Positions 54,291 to 64,000 of a DNA stretch of 64,000 nucleotides are shown one piece after another; position 1 is the stretch's first letter; each line of letters begins with the position of its first letter. The stretch is from Caenorhabditis remanei. Its lineage: Eukaryota; Nematoda; Chromadorea; Rhabditida; Rhabditidae. Under the pieces are notes generated by a model. That model had not been told where the DNA came from and did no database searches. It worked only from the letters and a program-made list of their open reading frames with translations. The stretch lies in the NCBI RefSeq assembly GCF_010183535.1, contig NC_071333.1, forward strand, positions 4,772,587 through 4,836,586, written 5' to 3'. The position numbers and the translations under genes are program-made.

Positions 54291-55920
54291 TTAAGAGACA
54301 ATCTCTGACTGGCTCGAGCCTAGGCCTACAGGCCATGTTACACATAAACCAAAGTGATCCGTTCCGGCTGATTTTTTGATATGTTACTACCCCAGGAATT
54401 CTAAGATTTTTATACCATACCAGATTAGGCTCCGCCCCCTTTGAACTACCTAACGATCGATTGAAGTTGAAAAATGAAAATTTTTCTTTCGAAAGATAGT
54501 ATCAAAATCTCTTCAGAAATGAATTGCCAGCCTTATTTTGTGCATTTTACAAGATAACTACTTTTTTCTAGCTCGCCTGCATCATATAGAAAAAATCACT
54601 TTTTTGAAAAAATTGTCAATTTTTTCATGTTTTTTGGATTTTTCGGCTGGTCGAAGTACTGTGGTCCGAAGCAAATTTATGATGGTAAGATACGTATTTG
54701 TGTTGGCTATCTGAAAATATAAAGACTTTCCCCAGATTCCACTGTCAAGGTGAGTTATGATCAAAAAAGTGACTAAATTTGATGCATTTCGACGTACCCC
54801 CCTCCATGGTAAAAAATGGCTGGGTGACGAAAATTAAAAATATCTCTGATTTGAGTTATTCAGAGTTAGAATAGTGCTTACACAACTTTTCAGATAATTC
54901 TATCCATGTTTCAGTGAGTTACAGACACCTCCTCCATTTTTTCGAATCAAAAAGTTTGAGCTCTCGTAACTTTCCTAATTCTGACTTAAAATCTTAGAAA
55001 CTTCTGGAAAACAGTGGAATACATTTCAAAAACACAAGTAAATAGTTAAAAGTTGATTACAAAAAAGAATGCTGGCATTTCATACCCTAGAATACCTCCC
55101 TATCGTAGACACATGAAGCTATCTTATATGATATGAAACGAAAGTTGAACAAAACGACAAAACTTGACATTTATTTATTCATTTGCGTTTCTGAAGTATA
55201 TTCCACTGTTTTCCAAAAGTTTCTAAGATTTTAAGTCAGAATTAGGAAAGTTACGAGAGCTCAAACTTTTTGATTCGAAAAAATAGAGGAGGTGTCTGTA
55301 ACTCACTGAAACATGGATAGAATTGTCTGAAAAGTTGTGTAAGCACTATTCTAACTTTGAATAACTCAAATCAGAGATATTTTTAATTTTCGTCACCCAG
55401 CCATTTTTTACCATGGAGGGGGGTACGTCGAAATGCATCAAATTTAGTCACTTTTTTGATCATAACTCACCTTGACAGTGGAATCTGGGGAAAGTCTTTA
55501 TATTTTCAGATAGCCAACACAAATACGTATCTTACCATCATAAATTTGCTTCGGACCACAGTACTTCGACCAGCCGAAAAATCCAAAAAACATGAAAAAA
55601 TTGACAATTTTTTCAAAAACGTGATTTTTTCTATATGATGCAGGCGAGCTAGAAAAAAGTAGTTATTTTGTAAAATGCACAAAATGAGGCTGGCAATTCA
55701 TTTCTGAAAAGATTTTGATACTATCTTTCGAAAGAAAAATTTTCATTTTTCAACTTCAATTGATCGTTTAGGTAGTTCAAAGGGGGCGGAGCCTAATCTG
55801 GTATGGTATAAAAATCTTAGAATTCCTGGGGTAGTAACATATCAAAAAATCAGCCGGAACGGATCACTTTGGTTTATGTGTAACATGACCTGGTGGCTTG
55901 AGCGAGACATTGTCTCTTAA
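54291..55920. mobile_element. Large palindromic element with ~730-bp arms
   Basis: Starts TTAAGAGACAAT and ends ATTGTCTCTTAA. Arms 54,291 to about 55,027 and about 55,190 to 55,920 are inverted copies with very few differences (for example GGCTCCGCCCCCTTTGAACT at 54,428 against its inverse near 55,780). The ~160-bp centre is the loop. The flanking TTAA or TA would fit a piggyBac-like or Tc1/mariner-like target; I cannot separate the two. Two 60-codon frames appear in mirror positions only because of the symmetry. No transposase. Confidence 0.85.
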
Positions 55921-56502
55921 AAATTGCAAAAATCTTCCCAACACTTCCCGACCTGGAAGATCTATAATGTTTTGAAAAGTTTATTAACTGTTCCTACTGG
56001 AATTAAAAACCGTGAAGCACAAAACGAATGCAGAAACGCAAGGATCCCGTTGTGCATAATTTTTTTAGATTTCCATAAAGCTAGTTAAAGTAGGTCTTGA
56101 CGAGAACATCAACCATACTCATGTCAGCAATATTATTCTTGTAGACCACACTGAATCCAACGTCCGTTTCATTCTCGCTTATCTCAGAAAACAGCGATAC
56201 CAAAAACTGCTTTTTATCACAGTATGGATTTTGTTATTTTTGAACCACAGGCCAGTAGAGAAAAAAGAGAACAAAAACAATTTGATGGAATATTAGAAAA
56301 CATTCATTAAATTTTTAATCAAAAACAATCAAATAAAATTTTAATCTTAAAAGAGACACTATCTGTAGGACGCGGAACTGCCCATAAAAGTGTTATTCGG
56401 AATATAACCTGTATGTGTACATGATGTGAAATTTTTCTCAATTGGAAATGTTCTGCAACTGTGCGCATTCCGAACACTAAAATTCCACTTCTTACAGATA
56501 GC
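55921..56502. other. Non-coding interval
   Basis: AT-rich, no exon pattern and no repeat match that I could see within the window. Confidence 0.35.
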
Positions 56503-56825
56503 ATACTTGTCATGGGCCGGGCCGGGCCGATTTCCAAATTTTCACCGGCCCGGCCCGGCCCGGCCCGTTCGGCCCGGGTGAAGCGACTTTTTATCGAAAA
56601 ACATGTTTTTTTCAGCAGTAATTTTCGAAAAAGTGGTTTTTGGGGCATTTTCTGCAAAAATTCGACTGAATTGATGATTTTTATTAGTTCTACAGTGAAT
56701 TTAGTGATAAAAAAGCAATTGAAAATTATTTTTGAGGTGCAAAAATTTAAAAAAAATTTCCACCTGGGGCGACCGGGCGGGCCGGCAAAATTTTCCCTCG
56801 GCCCGGCCCGAGAAATGACAAGTAT
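56503..56825. repeat. GGCCC-rich inverted-repeat element
   Basis: Ends are ATACTTGTCATGGGCCGG and its inverse CGGCCCGAGAAATGACAAGTAT. Just inside each end are tandem GGGCC/GGCCC units (56,514-56,538; 56,552-56,582; 56,797-56,812). The AT-rich centre contrasts strongly. Related GGCCCGG motifs occur near 38,580, 38,815 and 39,545. The inverted ends suggest a small DNA transposon; the target duplication is unclear. Confidence 0.6.
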
Positions 56826-57753
56826 GACAGATAGTGCCTCTAAAAACGAAGTAATGATGAGTAAACATGATTTTTATGAATTGTTTTTGTTTTGAAGAGA
56901 AATCAATAATAATCATGGTTTTCAAGCAGCAACGTCAAGAGTGGAAGAATTCTGAAAAATGTGTTAGATGGTATGATATTTGCATTTAAAAAAAACAGGA
57001 TTTGTAAATTCCTAACTAAAGTTTTCAAAATTCTTTCATTTTTCACCTACTTCTACACTGAAACTATTAAGCATTTTGTTAGAATATTGTTTCATTTGTT
57101 TTTTCATGATAATTTTAGTTTTGTGAGTTTAATATCATTCCATCGAAAGGAATAAACCATACGTGAAATGATGTCTAGAATAATAATTGTGTTATATAAT
57201 TTGTGAGTCATGCTAAAGTTAGTTCTCGCATATTCCATTTTTACAACCGGGAAAATGATTAAAACAGAAATGAACGTTAGGAAACAACTGTTGTTTTGAT
57301 AGATGAATGAATTTCAGTTTTGGAAAGTTTAAAAAAAGGTCTAAATGAAATAGATTGAAACAAAAAAAATCATCAGTTGAAAACTTAAACACAATCTGTT
57401 CACTCTTTCGTAACTTGAAGAGGGACAACGGTATTCCAAAAATTCAGTTTTTTGATATGAATCGACACAGAATTTTGAAGAAAAGAGAAAAATCTCTAAG
57501 AGTCAGGTCCGAAAAGTATCATAAAATGAGTTAAAAGGCCTCAAAGGGTCAAAAAAGTGCCTCTCGCCGTGAAGATTTTATATCTAAAAATCTTAACTTT
57601 TGGAAAACCGTTGTCCTCCTTTAAACTACTTTTCTGTAGTCTGTAGACGGTTTTAATAATTATAATCATAAACTAAATACTTAGGTTTCCGTTATTAGCC
57701 ATAAATGATAGAAAACTGTGCCAAATGTGGGTACTGAAGAATCACAAAAATGC
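56826..57753. other. Non-coding interval
   Basis: AT-rich with several short frames on both strands but no splice-linked exon series. I see nothing else in it. Confidence 0.4.
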
Positions 57754-58548
57754 TGACGTGTTGTCAGTTTGACGCCTCTGGCATACAAACTGCCAACTTA
57801 ACGGCCCCATAATTCCGGGTCACACCGATTTTCCCCATAAAATCCCCCGAAATTATAGTTCCAACTCATCTAGTCATTTATCTCTCCTTTTCTACTTCAT
57901 ATCCCCTTTTTGTTCTACTCAAAACGGTCAACTCTACCTAATTCTACTAATTTATTGCCACGCCTCATTATTTAAACGGCGCGCGCTTTTGTCTACAGTA
58001 TCCCGTTCGTCGCGGGAGTTAGATGTGCAGGCGGCGCACAGCCTTTTTAGGCCAACGCCCGCCGCCATGAGAGTCTTCTCGCCACCGCACCTTTTACTAC
58101 TTTTACGCCACGTTGCGGCCCGTTGGTGACGGATTTTTCCCCCATTTTTTTCCCTTATTTTTATCCCCTTTTATCTGTTCTCCTTCCCCTCGTTTTTCCC
58201 CTATAACCATCTACAAAACCTCTACTAAACTCTACAAATCTCTACGTAACAGGTTTTACCTGACAGTAAGGAGAACCGAAAGGTTTCCTCGCATCCCACA
58301 AGGGAACGGGGTTTTACTCCTACACATTTTGTTCCTCAACTCCTGTCGATGGCTTTTTTCCTTTCTCTTGTCCCTAATTCTTCTCTTAATAAACGGGTCA
58401 ATGAGAAAATGTGTACTGTTTTGTCGTCTGCATAGCTTATCCGAAGGTTCTGCGGAACCGGGTCTCATACGGCGCATACAGGGGGTCTCCCTGGGTTATG
58501 ACTGTGTCCTGGTCTTCGACTGGACCTACAGGCATTGTCAACATGACG
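57754..58548 (+). mobile_element. Solo LTR with 5-bp target duplication
   Basis: The LTR, 57,759-58,543 (785 bp), begins TGTTGTCAG and ends TTGTCAACA, so its termini TGTTG...CAACA are perfect inverted repeats, and it is flanked by TGACG on both sides (57,754-57,758; 58,544-58,548). It contains a TATTTAAA-type TATA region near 57,969 followed by GC-rich sequence, and AATAAA at 58,388-58,393. These are the marks of an LTR left by recombination between the two LTRs of an element. It is not related to the LTRs of the element at 1,907-10,678. The 161-codon frame inside it (58,113-58,598) overruns the LTR and is spurious. Confidence 0.8.
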
Positions 58549-58836
58549 TGATGATTCAGAAACGAAAATTCCGGTTCTTAAGTTTTGATGCTTTGTAATA
58601 TAATGAGTAGGACTTGAAGGTTATTTATATTCTGTTTGACAAGCAAGACAAAAATCGAACCGGTTCAATGTAACGATGCTCAAATTACTACAAATGCAGA
58701 TTTGAAAACATGTCATACTCAAAAAAATTATTGATACAAAACAATGCAGCCTAGTCCCAATTGAGAACAGTTGAAAATTGTCACTCTAGCTTCATTTTGT
58801 ATTAGACTATTTTGAAAACTTGCCTTGAACAAATTG

Positions 58837-61524
58837 TTAAAGGTGGGGTTTGGCGAGCTCGCCCTTTTTTTCCAGAGAGCTGGCAAGTTTTTGTGCAATT
58901 GCTAGTTGTTCAGAGTTCAACCGATGGAACCATGCCGGGATGCTGGGAGCAGCCTGAAAGTGGTTCATTGTCTTTTAATATACTATTTTCTTTAATTGCA
59001 ATGAAAACCTTTTCCCACTATGTATCACTCTCTTTATATATATATTTCCTTTTTTCAAAATGAGAGATGCATATTGAAAGTTTTGTCCATACCGTTTAAC
59101 TTACACGAATCATTTCACGTTCTTGTTTTCCTAGCGTGACAGCAATTTCACGAAGAGATTTTCCCACCTCCGGGGTTGATCTCTGTGATAGTTCGAAGAA
59201 GAATAGAGAGTCCTGAATTTCCTGAAATGAATACTGTTTTGAACGACCGAGGTTGAGTTAGTAGTACCATGCATCAACAGTGCAAATAATGATTGCAACA
59301 CATTGATAAATAACGTGATTGGAAAAAGAAAATTGTTGTTGAGAGCTATAATCCTTAGGCTTTGAGATCTCAAGGTGAAACGCGAGATTTTCAACTATGT
59401 TCTGATTTAGAATAAAACGTACCGAGATTAAAACATAATAAGATGTTTTAGTTACAGGAACCTTGTTTCCAGGGACTGGAAATGCAAGGGTTGTTTCAAA
59501 ATTATTCGATTTGTAGTCGTGATCTGCTCGGATGATTATCTTTTCTTGAAGCCGTAATATTTTTCAAAAATGGTTGACAGTGTATTATGTATATTTCGGC
59601 CTAAAGTTGTTTTTTGCGTGAAGTCTAACATTCAAAAAATTGGACGGTGAAAAGGTAAGTCTCAGAAATCAAAGATGAGCCATACATTTGAATTTGTATG
59701 TATTTTCTTATTTGACATCTTATTTGACACTGATAATGGAATTATTTTACCGAGGCTGTTTTCAAAAACGGACTTTTTCCTGATTTTATTTTCTTTATAT
59801 CAAAGCATCGTTAAGAATCTTGCGTTTACCTCTAGTAAATCTTTTGTGAAATCCCCAAAAAATAGTGTTTTTTAGTTTCAACTTCATTCTGAAAAAAAGT
59901 CACCTGAACTTGTTCAGTAGTTTTGCTTGGAACCGCAGCAGGCACAATCACATCACTGGAATTGGACTGCGCCTAAAAAGTAGAAGAACGTCTGATGGTT
60001 TTGTTTTAGATGCTGAAAACGGACTTACAGGGATCCAGGAGAACGAGTCTTCAAGAACCTGCATTACGTCAGGGGTTATCTTCAGGAACCATGTTGGAAC
60101 ATTGGTAGCATTCTAAAAATATTTTTGTGTGCTTCTATCGTTTTGAAGTTACAGAGTGACTAATTAATATACGACGTTTGTAATATTTTGTTTTTCGAGA
60201 ATTAGAAAACTATTGAAATACCAATTTTAATAAGTTTAAAAACGTTGCTCATTGTTGGAACATACGTACTAAATTCAGTTTACAAAAGGTATTCGTAGTT
60301 TGATACTTTAGCTTTGACACATGTCTTCAGACGTCCAGTGACAAAATCCCTAGTGCGGCGGAAGTAGTCAACGTATACTTTATTCCCTACCTTCTGAAGG
60401 GCGGTCTTGAGAGAATCGACCATGTTGTAGGTGGTTTCTGAGATCTTCATTTCAAAATACTCCCGCACAGTGAAATCTATTGGATCAAGAACCGGCGACG
60501 ATGCATGTCTAATGTCGTTGCATCAGTAACTTGGAAAGTGAGACGGAGAGGATAACTTTCATGATTTGGAACTGTGTGAAGTGGGCCAATTTGGTGGAGA
60601 GATAAAAAAGCATCCAGTGTTGAGTGTTGAGCTGTACGATTACAAAACATCCCAACGAAGTTCTACCGTCAGATGTCATCGCGGGGGATACCATCACAGT
60701 TTCAGGAAAAATGTGGCTAAGGGCCTGTCACATTCTGGGGACCGACTATCATCATGAGATAACAATAATTTTTGCTTTTGGATATTAAAAAAGGTTAAAC
60801 TTTGAAAAACTTATCATCAGACCAGATCACGTCCGCCCCGCACAAGATATTTTGTCATTGGACGTCTGAAGGGCCAAATCAAAGCCAAAGTATCCAACTT
60901 CAAATTTCTCTTATAAACCAAATCTTATATGCCTACTTCAACAATTAAAAACGGGCCTTTGTTAATTCAACCGTTTTCTCGCCGATTGTCAACGGATTTT
61001 AATCTCATAAGAACGTTGTATACTCATTAGTGATTCTGCATTTAAAAATTAATTTTTGGACTTACTTGACGAGATTTTCGTTCATTTTTTCCCAGCGCAA
61101 CAGCCATTTCCAAAGTAGATTTTCCATAGTCTTTCCCAAGTTCGTGCGCAAGTTCAAACATGTCCAGAGAATCGTAATTTTTCTGATGTGAATAAAATAT
61201 TTTTTACAGCAACTCAACTTAGCTTCAGCTAGAGAGAATTAGAACTCACACTCGTTAAAAAAAAGAAACGTGGTTAACAAAAATGATGAACTACGAGATT
61301 TACTAACTATTGGATGATATTCTATCTTTGTAACTTCTTCAAAACGTTAGAATAAAATAATATTGAGTCGAAATGTAAATGGGAGTATTTTTATGGCATG
61401 CGGTAATCCTATGAACTAGTTAAAAATTAATTCTTACGCCGTGTTTTTGTTGAAAGTCCGCAATCGTATTTTTGACCCGGTCAAGTTCTTTAGCTGCTGC
61501 TTGCATTCTTTCGATGGGGGTCAT
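58837..61524 (-). CDS. 196-aa protein built of two duplicated exon pairs, unknown family
   Basis: Six phase-0 exons, all with GT/AG borders: 61,524-61,438; 61,182-61,066; 60,112-60,029; 59,972-59,904; 59,221-59,105; 58,953-58,837. An acceptor CTTTTTCAG lies 3 bp before the ATG, so it is probably SL-spliced. Exons 2 and 5 are both exactly 39 codons and align (YDSLDMFELAHELGKDYGKS against QDSLFFFELSQRSTPEVGKS, then E-M/I-AV-LGK-ER). Exons 3 and 6 align as well (VPTWFLKITPD against IPAWFHRLNSE). Exon 1 is a charged helical lead (ERMQAAAKELDRVKN); exon 4 is a low-complexity linker. Each repeat looks alpha-helical. No signal peptide, membrane segment or catalytic motif is visible. Not recognised. 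Fully intact, therefore likely functional; introns 2 and 4 are unusually long and intron 2 contains transposon debris. Confidence 0.85.
60280..60700 (-). pseudogene. Tc1/mariner transposase remnants inside an intron
   Basis: Minus-strand frames read MMVSPAMTSDGRTSL (60,697-60,509), like the strand around the second catalytic Asp region of Tc1/mariner DDE transposases, and MVDSLKTALQKVGNKVYVDY plus RRTRDFVTGRLK (60,468-60,280), like the C-terminal region. The frames are not continuous. They lie in the 950-bp intron between exons 2 and 3 of the 196-aa gene. Confidence 0.55.
60830..60919 (+). pseudogene. Inverted second copy of the transposase C-terminus
   Basis: On the plus strand PRTRYFVIGRLKGQIKAKVS and following residues align with the minus-strand end at 60,355-60,280 and finish at the same relative stop (TAA). 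The two copies face each other about 500 bp apart, so the remnant is a rearranged, partly palindromic transposon. Confidence 0.55.
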
Positions 61525-61733
61525 TTTCTGAAAAAGTATATGTATGTCACAATAAAAACACCAACACATTTTTTTGGAAAAAGGGATGAACCGATTGAGT
61601 TGATAAACTCTGAAAAATGTAATTTTGCGTAAATATAACTGCGGGAAGAGGAAGTATGATGAGAGGAATAAAATTTTTCAAAATTCTCAGAAAAAGTGAA
61701 ATCATGAAAACCCCGCTATCATTTATAGGGCAT

Positions 61734-61874
61734 TTATTATGAATTCAATTTTTCCTGTGCAAGAGAAGATCGCGCCGCACACACGCGGCGAGCAAGCAGA
61801 TTTTTTGCGACAGTGTTCAAAAACTGTGTGCGGTGCAAACTTCTCTTGCACAGAAAAAATTGAATTTATAATAA
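61734..61874. mobile_element. 141-bp hairpin MITE upstream of the 196-aa gene
   Basis: Ends TTATTATGAATTCAATTTTT and inverse AAAAATTGAATTTATAATAA continue into CTGTGCAAGAGAAG / CTTCTCTTGCACAG, about 35 bp of paired arm with three mismatches. A small inner dyad CGCCGC / GCGGCG lies near 61,771-61,790. It sits 210-350 bp upstream of the 196-aa gene's start, in its likely promoter. Confidence 0.75.
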
Positions 61875-63937
61875 AGAAGGGAGAACTCGAAAAATTTTGG
61901 CTCAAGTTCGCTAAGTGACTAATCTGTGGGTCCCCAACTCATGAGAAAACACGTTCAGGTACGGAACCGCAACGGTCGTCGAGAACCGCCAGAGCGACAC
62001 AGCCGAGAACGCGGCCGCCTACACGGGACTGTGATAAATCTGGGTGCCTTTTCAATCACAAATTTGATTGAAATGTTTTGGGTTTTCACCTCTTTTCACT
62101 CACTTTGGACCAGTTAGTCGCTACTTTAAGAGTATTTTAATTTTTCTCTAGGATTCAAAGCCAATTAGTGTGTTTTTTTTAATTCAGTAATATTCCTCTT
62201 CGTTTTTTGAGATTTCTCTTTATTCGAAAATAAGAGTTTTTGATATGAATACCATTATGATTTGGAGCTTTAATTTTCAAAAACAGTTCAACCTGAAGCT
62301 ACATGTTCAGAAAGAGGAGAAGGGAATGAAAAAAGAAAAAGTGACAATTTGAGAATATAAAGATGTATGTAGTGGGGATGAGAGGTCTATGACGTCACAA
62401 AGAAATTAGTATTCCCAGATCACTTTTATATCTGTTGCCGTGCAGTTGACGAGATTGTGGAAAATGCCTCCCGATTAAAAAACGTCTGCTCCTGGGATGA
62501 CTCATCTACGGGGGACACTGTTGACTAACGAAAAAGGTGTTGTGTCGACTAACGAAAAAGGGCGTGCAGATCTGTCTGAGCGAGATGGAGACACACAGAG
62601 CAATTACGGGGCAGGAAGTCGCAAAAGGAGGCATCTAAGACTAAATCGACGGTGGACAATACAAAAAAAAGGGTTAAATTGACGGAGGATACATATTTAG
62701 TTTTTAGACTTATCGTTTGTTTCAAGAGTCAAAATATTAAATATGATGGAAGTTATCTAACTGTGAGATTTTATTATAATTTATCTCAGACATTGTCGCT
62801 AACAAGTGTTCTAGATGGAATGGTCAATTTGGTACATATTTATATATTTATATACCAAACCCAGTTTTTAGTATCTTAAATTATGAAATCCTGCGAGAAC
62901 TTATCAGTCTGTCATGTAAATTAGAAATTTTTCAAAAAATAGCAAGAATTCTTTAAAATCTGACGGTAGAAGCGTAAAACTAGAATCAGATTTATTGTGG
63001 CCAATCAAAACTACATTACAGGTGGAAATCTCCAGGAGAATCAATAACTACTACAAAAGACAGAGGGAAAGAGAGTGCAAGAAGAGAAATAACCCTCTAG
63101 AGCAAGCAGATGGTAGGTGACATCGGAGGAGGACCCTTCACCAGCAAACATCGATTGCACTCGCACTACTATTCCGCTCTACTTTCCTATTCTTCCCGAT
63201 GATTTGTTCTCCAATTGAGTGACCTCTATGGTTTACATATGACACAAACCAAAAGGACCGACTTAAAATGACCATAGGAATTTTCATTACAAAAAAATTG
63301 TCAACTACAAAAATGGACTTTTGGTCTGTATGAAAGATAATAGATTCATTTGAAAATTCACCGGAAAAGCTCAAAAACAAAACGACCGGTAGACGAGTCT
63401 CCACATGGCCATCACGCTGCGATTTTCGCAACCGCGATAGCGTAGACGAGTATATTCATAATACACATCGTCAAGTTTTGAAACAAATATTCTGAATTCT
63501 AGTGTTTTAATAATTGAGAACGTTCTGATTCGAAAAAAGAAAAACTCTGATAATGTTTGAGTTCCTGTATTCAAAAATTGTTAAAACTGGGAAGCGGAAA
63601 TGAATTGAACTATTCTTTTAAAGAAGCGACTAACAAAAAAAGTTAGACATACTGTGTGAAGACAACGAATTTAGGGTTTGTTATGATCAGACTTACTTTG
63701 GAGAACCAGAAATCAGGTTTTGAAAATTTCAAACATTTCTGGTTTTTTGCAATGCTCTATCTAGATTGTTATATAGTGAAAACCGTTAAATGTTTTGCAT
63801 TTTTAGTTTGAACACTGAAATTGGCTTTTTTATTTTTTGGAAGGTACGCGTGTATAACTTGTTTTCCTTCAAAAGACAATTCTAAACGCCCACCCTCAGA
63901 GATTTCTAATAAATCAAATTTTCGAAACATCGTAACC
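61875..63937. other. Right-hand interval without a convincing gene
   Basis: Holds a purine-rich tract around 62,500-62,700 with a near-repeat of GACTAACGAAAAAGG (62,523 and 62,549), giving long but unlikely frames. Minus-strand frames of 97 and 67 codons at 63,138-63,574 show no recognisable domain or splice pattern. Confidence 0.35.
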
Positions 63938-63950
63938 GTTACCAGGCAAC
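63938..63950 (+). promoter_or_regulatory. RFX (DAF-19) X-box candidate
   Basis: GTTACCAGGCAAC fits the RFX consensus GTNRCC-(0-3 N)-RGYAAC at every defined position, with a one-base spacer. In Caenorhabditis such sites, usually within 200 bp of the start codon, mark genes of sensory cilia controlled by DAF-19. The window ends 50 bp later, so the presumed target gene is not visible. Confidence 0.5.
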
Positions 63951-64000
63951 CTTCTCATCCTCATCCTTTTCAAGGCGTCTAACGTTTTCATTCACTCCCA

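Noticed and set aside
54582..55638. Two almost identical 60-codon frames on opposite strands
   Set aside because: Mirror images produced by the palindromic element, not genes.
56461..56895. 144-codon frame with repeated Gly-Pro/Ala-Arg
   Set aside because: It runs through the GGCCC repeats of a small element; composition reflects the repeat.
58113..58598. 161-codon open frame
   Set aside because: It lies almost entirely inside the solo LTR, overruns its end, has low-complexity pyrimidine-driven sequence and no splice or domain support.
1..64000. CRISPR array, bacterial operon or rRNA
   Set aside because: Intron-bearing genes, spliced-leader acceptors and TA-flanked MITEs show nematode nuclear DNA; no regularly spaced repeat/spacer array or rRNA sequence was seen.

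Overview
The window looks like nuclear DNA of a Caenorhabditis nematode. It is AT-rich. Introns are short and end in TTTTCAG-type acceptors, several of which sit just 5' of start codons as expected for spliced-leader trans-splicing. It also holds cuticle-collagen debris, a DUF3557 gene relic, a Cer1-like Ty3/gypsy element and many TA-flanked inverted-repeat elements. I cannot name the species.

Layout. 1-1.9 kb: dispersed repeat with a collagen relic. 1.9-10.7 kb: complete LTR retrotransposon with identical 522-bp LTRs and a 4-bp target duplication; its gag-pol frame is broken twice by single-base steps. 10.7-20.5 kb: no convincing gene, dominated by a 4.3-kb fold-back repeat (14.2-18.5 kb). 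20.6-21.5 kb: intact two-exon secreted cysteine-rich protein gene with a clear promoter. 22.7-25.2 kb: two TA-flanked inverted-repeat elements inserted one after the other in the end of a DUF3557 pseudogene (25.2-26.2 kb, minus). 26.8-28.0 kb: proline-rich multi-exon gene (minus) with one in-frame TAG. 29.2-30.9 kb: tandemly duplicated, decayed gene of unknown family. 31.0-32.8 kb: fold-back element. 32.95-35.6 kb: intact seven-exon SLC13-type dicarboxylate/citrate transporter, the best-supported cellular gene. 36-46 kb: second collagen relic, copies of a dispersed repeat, and a duplicated promoter/first-exon module. One copy of that module precedes a short SET-domain-like gene; the other precedes a broken JmjC demethylase fragment. 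47.1-51.8 kb (minus): frame-broken protein kinase with a propeller-like N-terminal region and fold-back repeats in its large introns. 51.9-53.7 kb: tandem duplication, minisatellite and alternating purine-pyrimidine tracts. 54.3-55.9 kb: large palindromic element. 57.8-58.5 kb: solo LTR. 58.8-61.5 kb (minus): intact six-exon gene for a 196-aa protein made of two duplicated exon pairs, with mariner transposase debris in an intron. The rest is non-coding; a good RFX X-box lies at the right edge.

The intact cellular genes (secreted protein, transporter, duplicated-repeat protein, perhaps the SET-like gene) show no sign of acting together; this looks like a repeat-rich chromosome-arm region. Many otherwise well-preserved ORFs are broken by single-base steps, often in short homopolymers. 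That may mean many young pseudogenes or uncorrected indel errors in the assembly, and should be settled before any loss-of-function reading. The most original signals are the long C-terminal extension of the retroelement polyprotein, the promoter module shared by SET-like and JmjC loci, and the two-repeat 196-aa protein.
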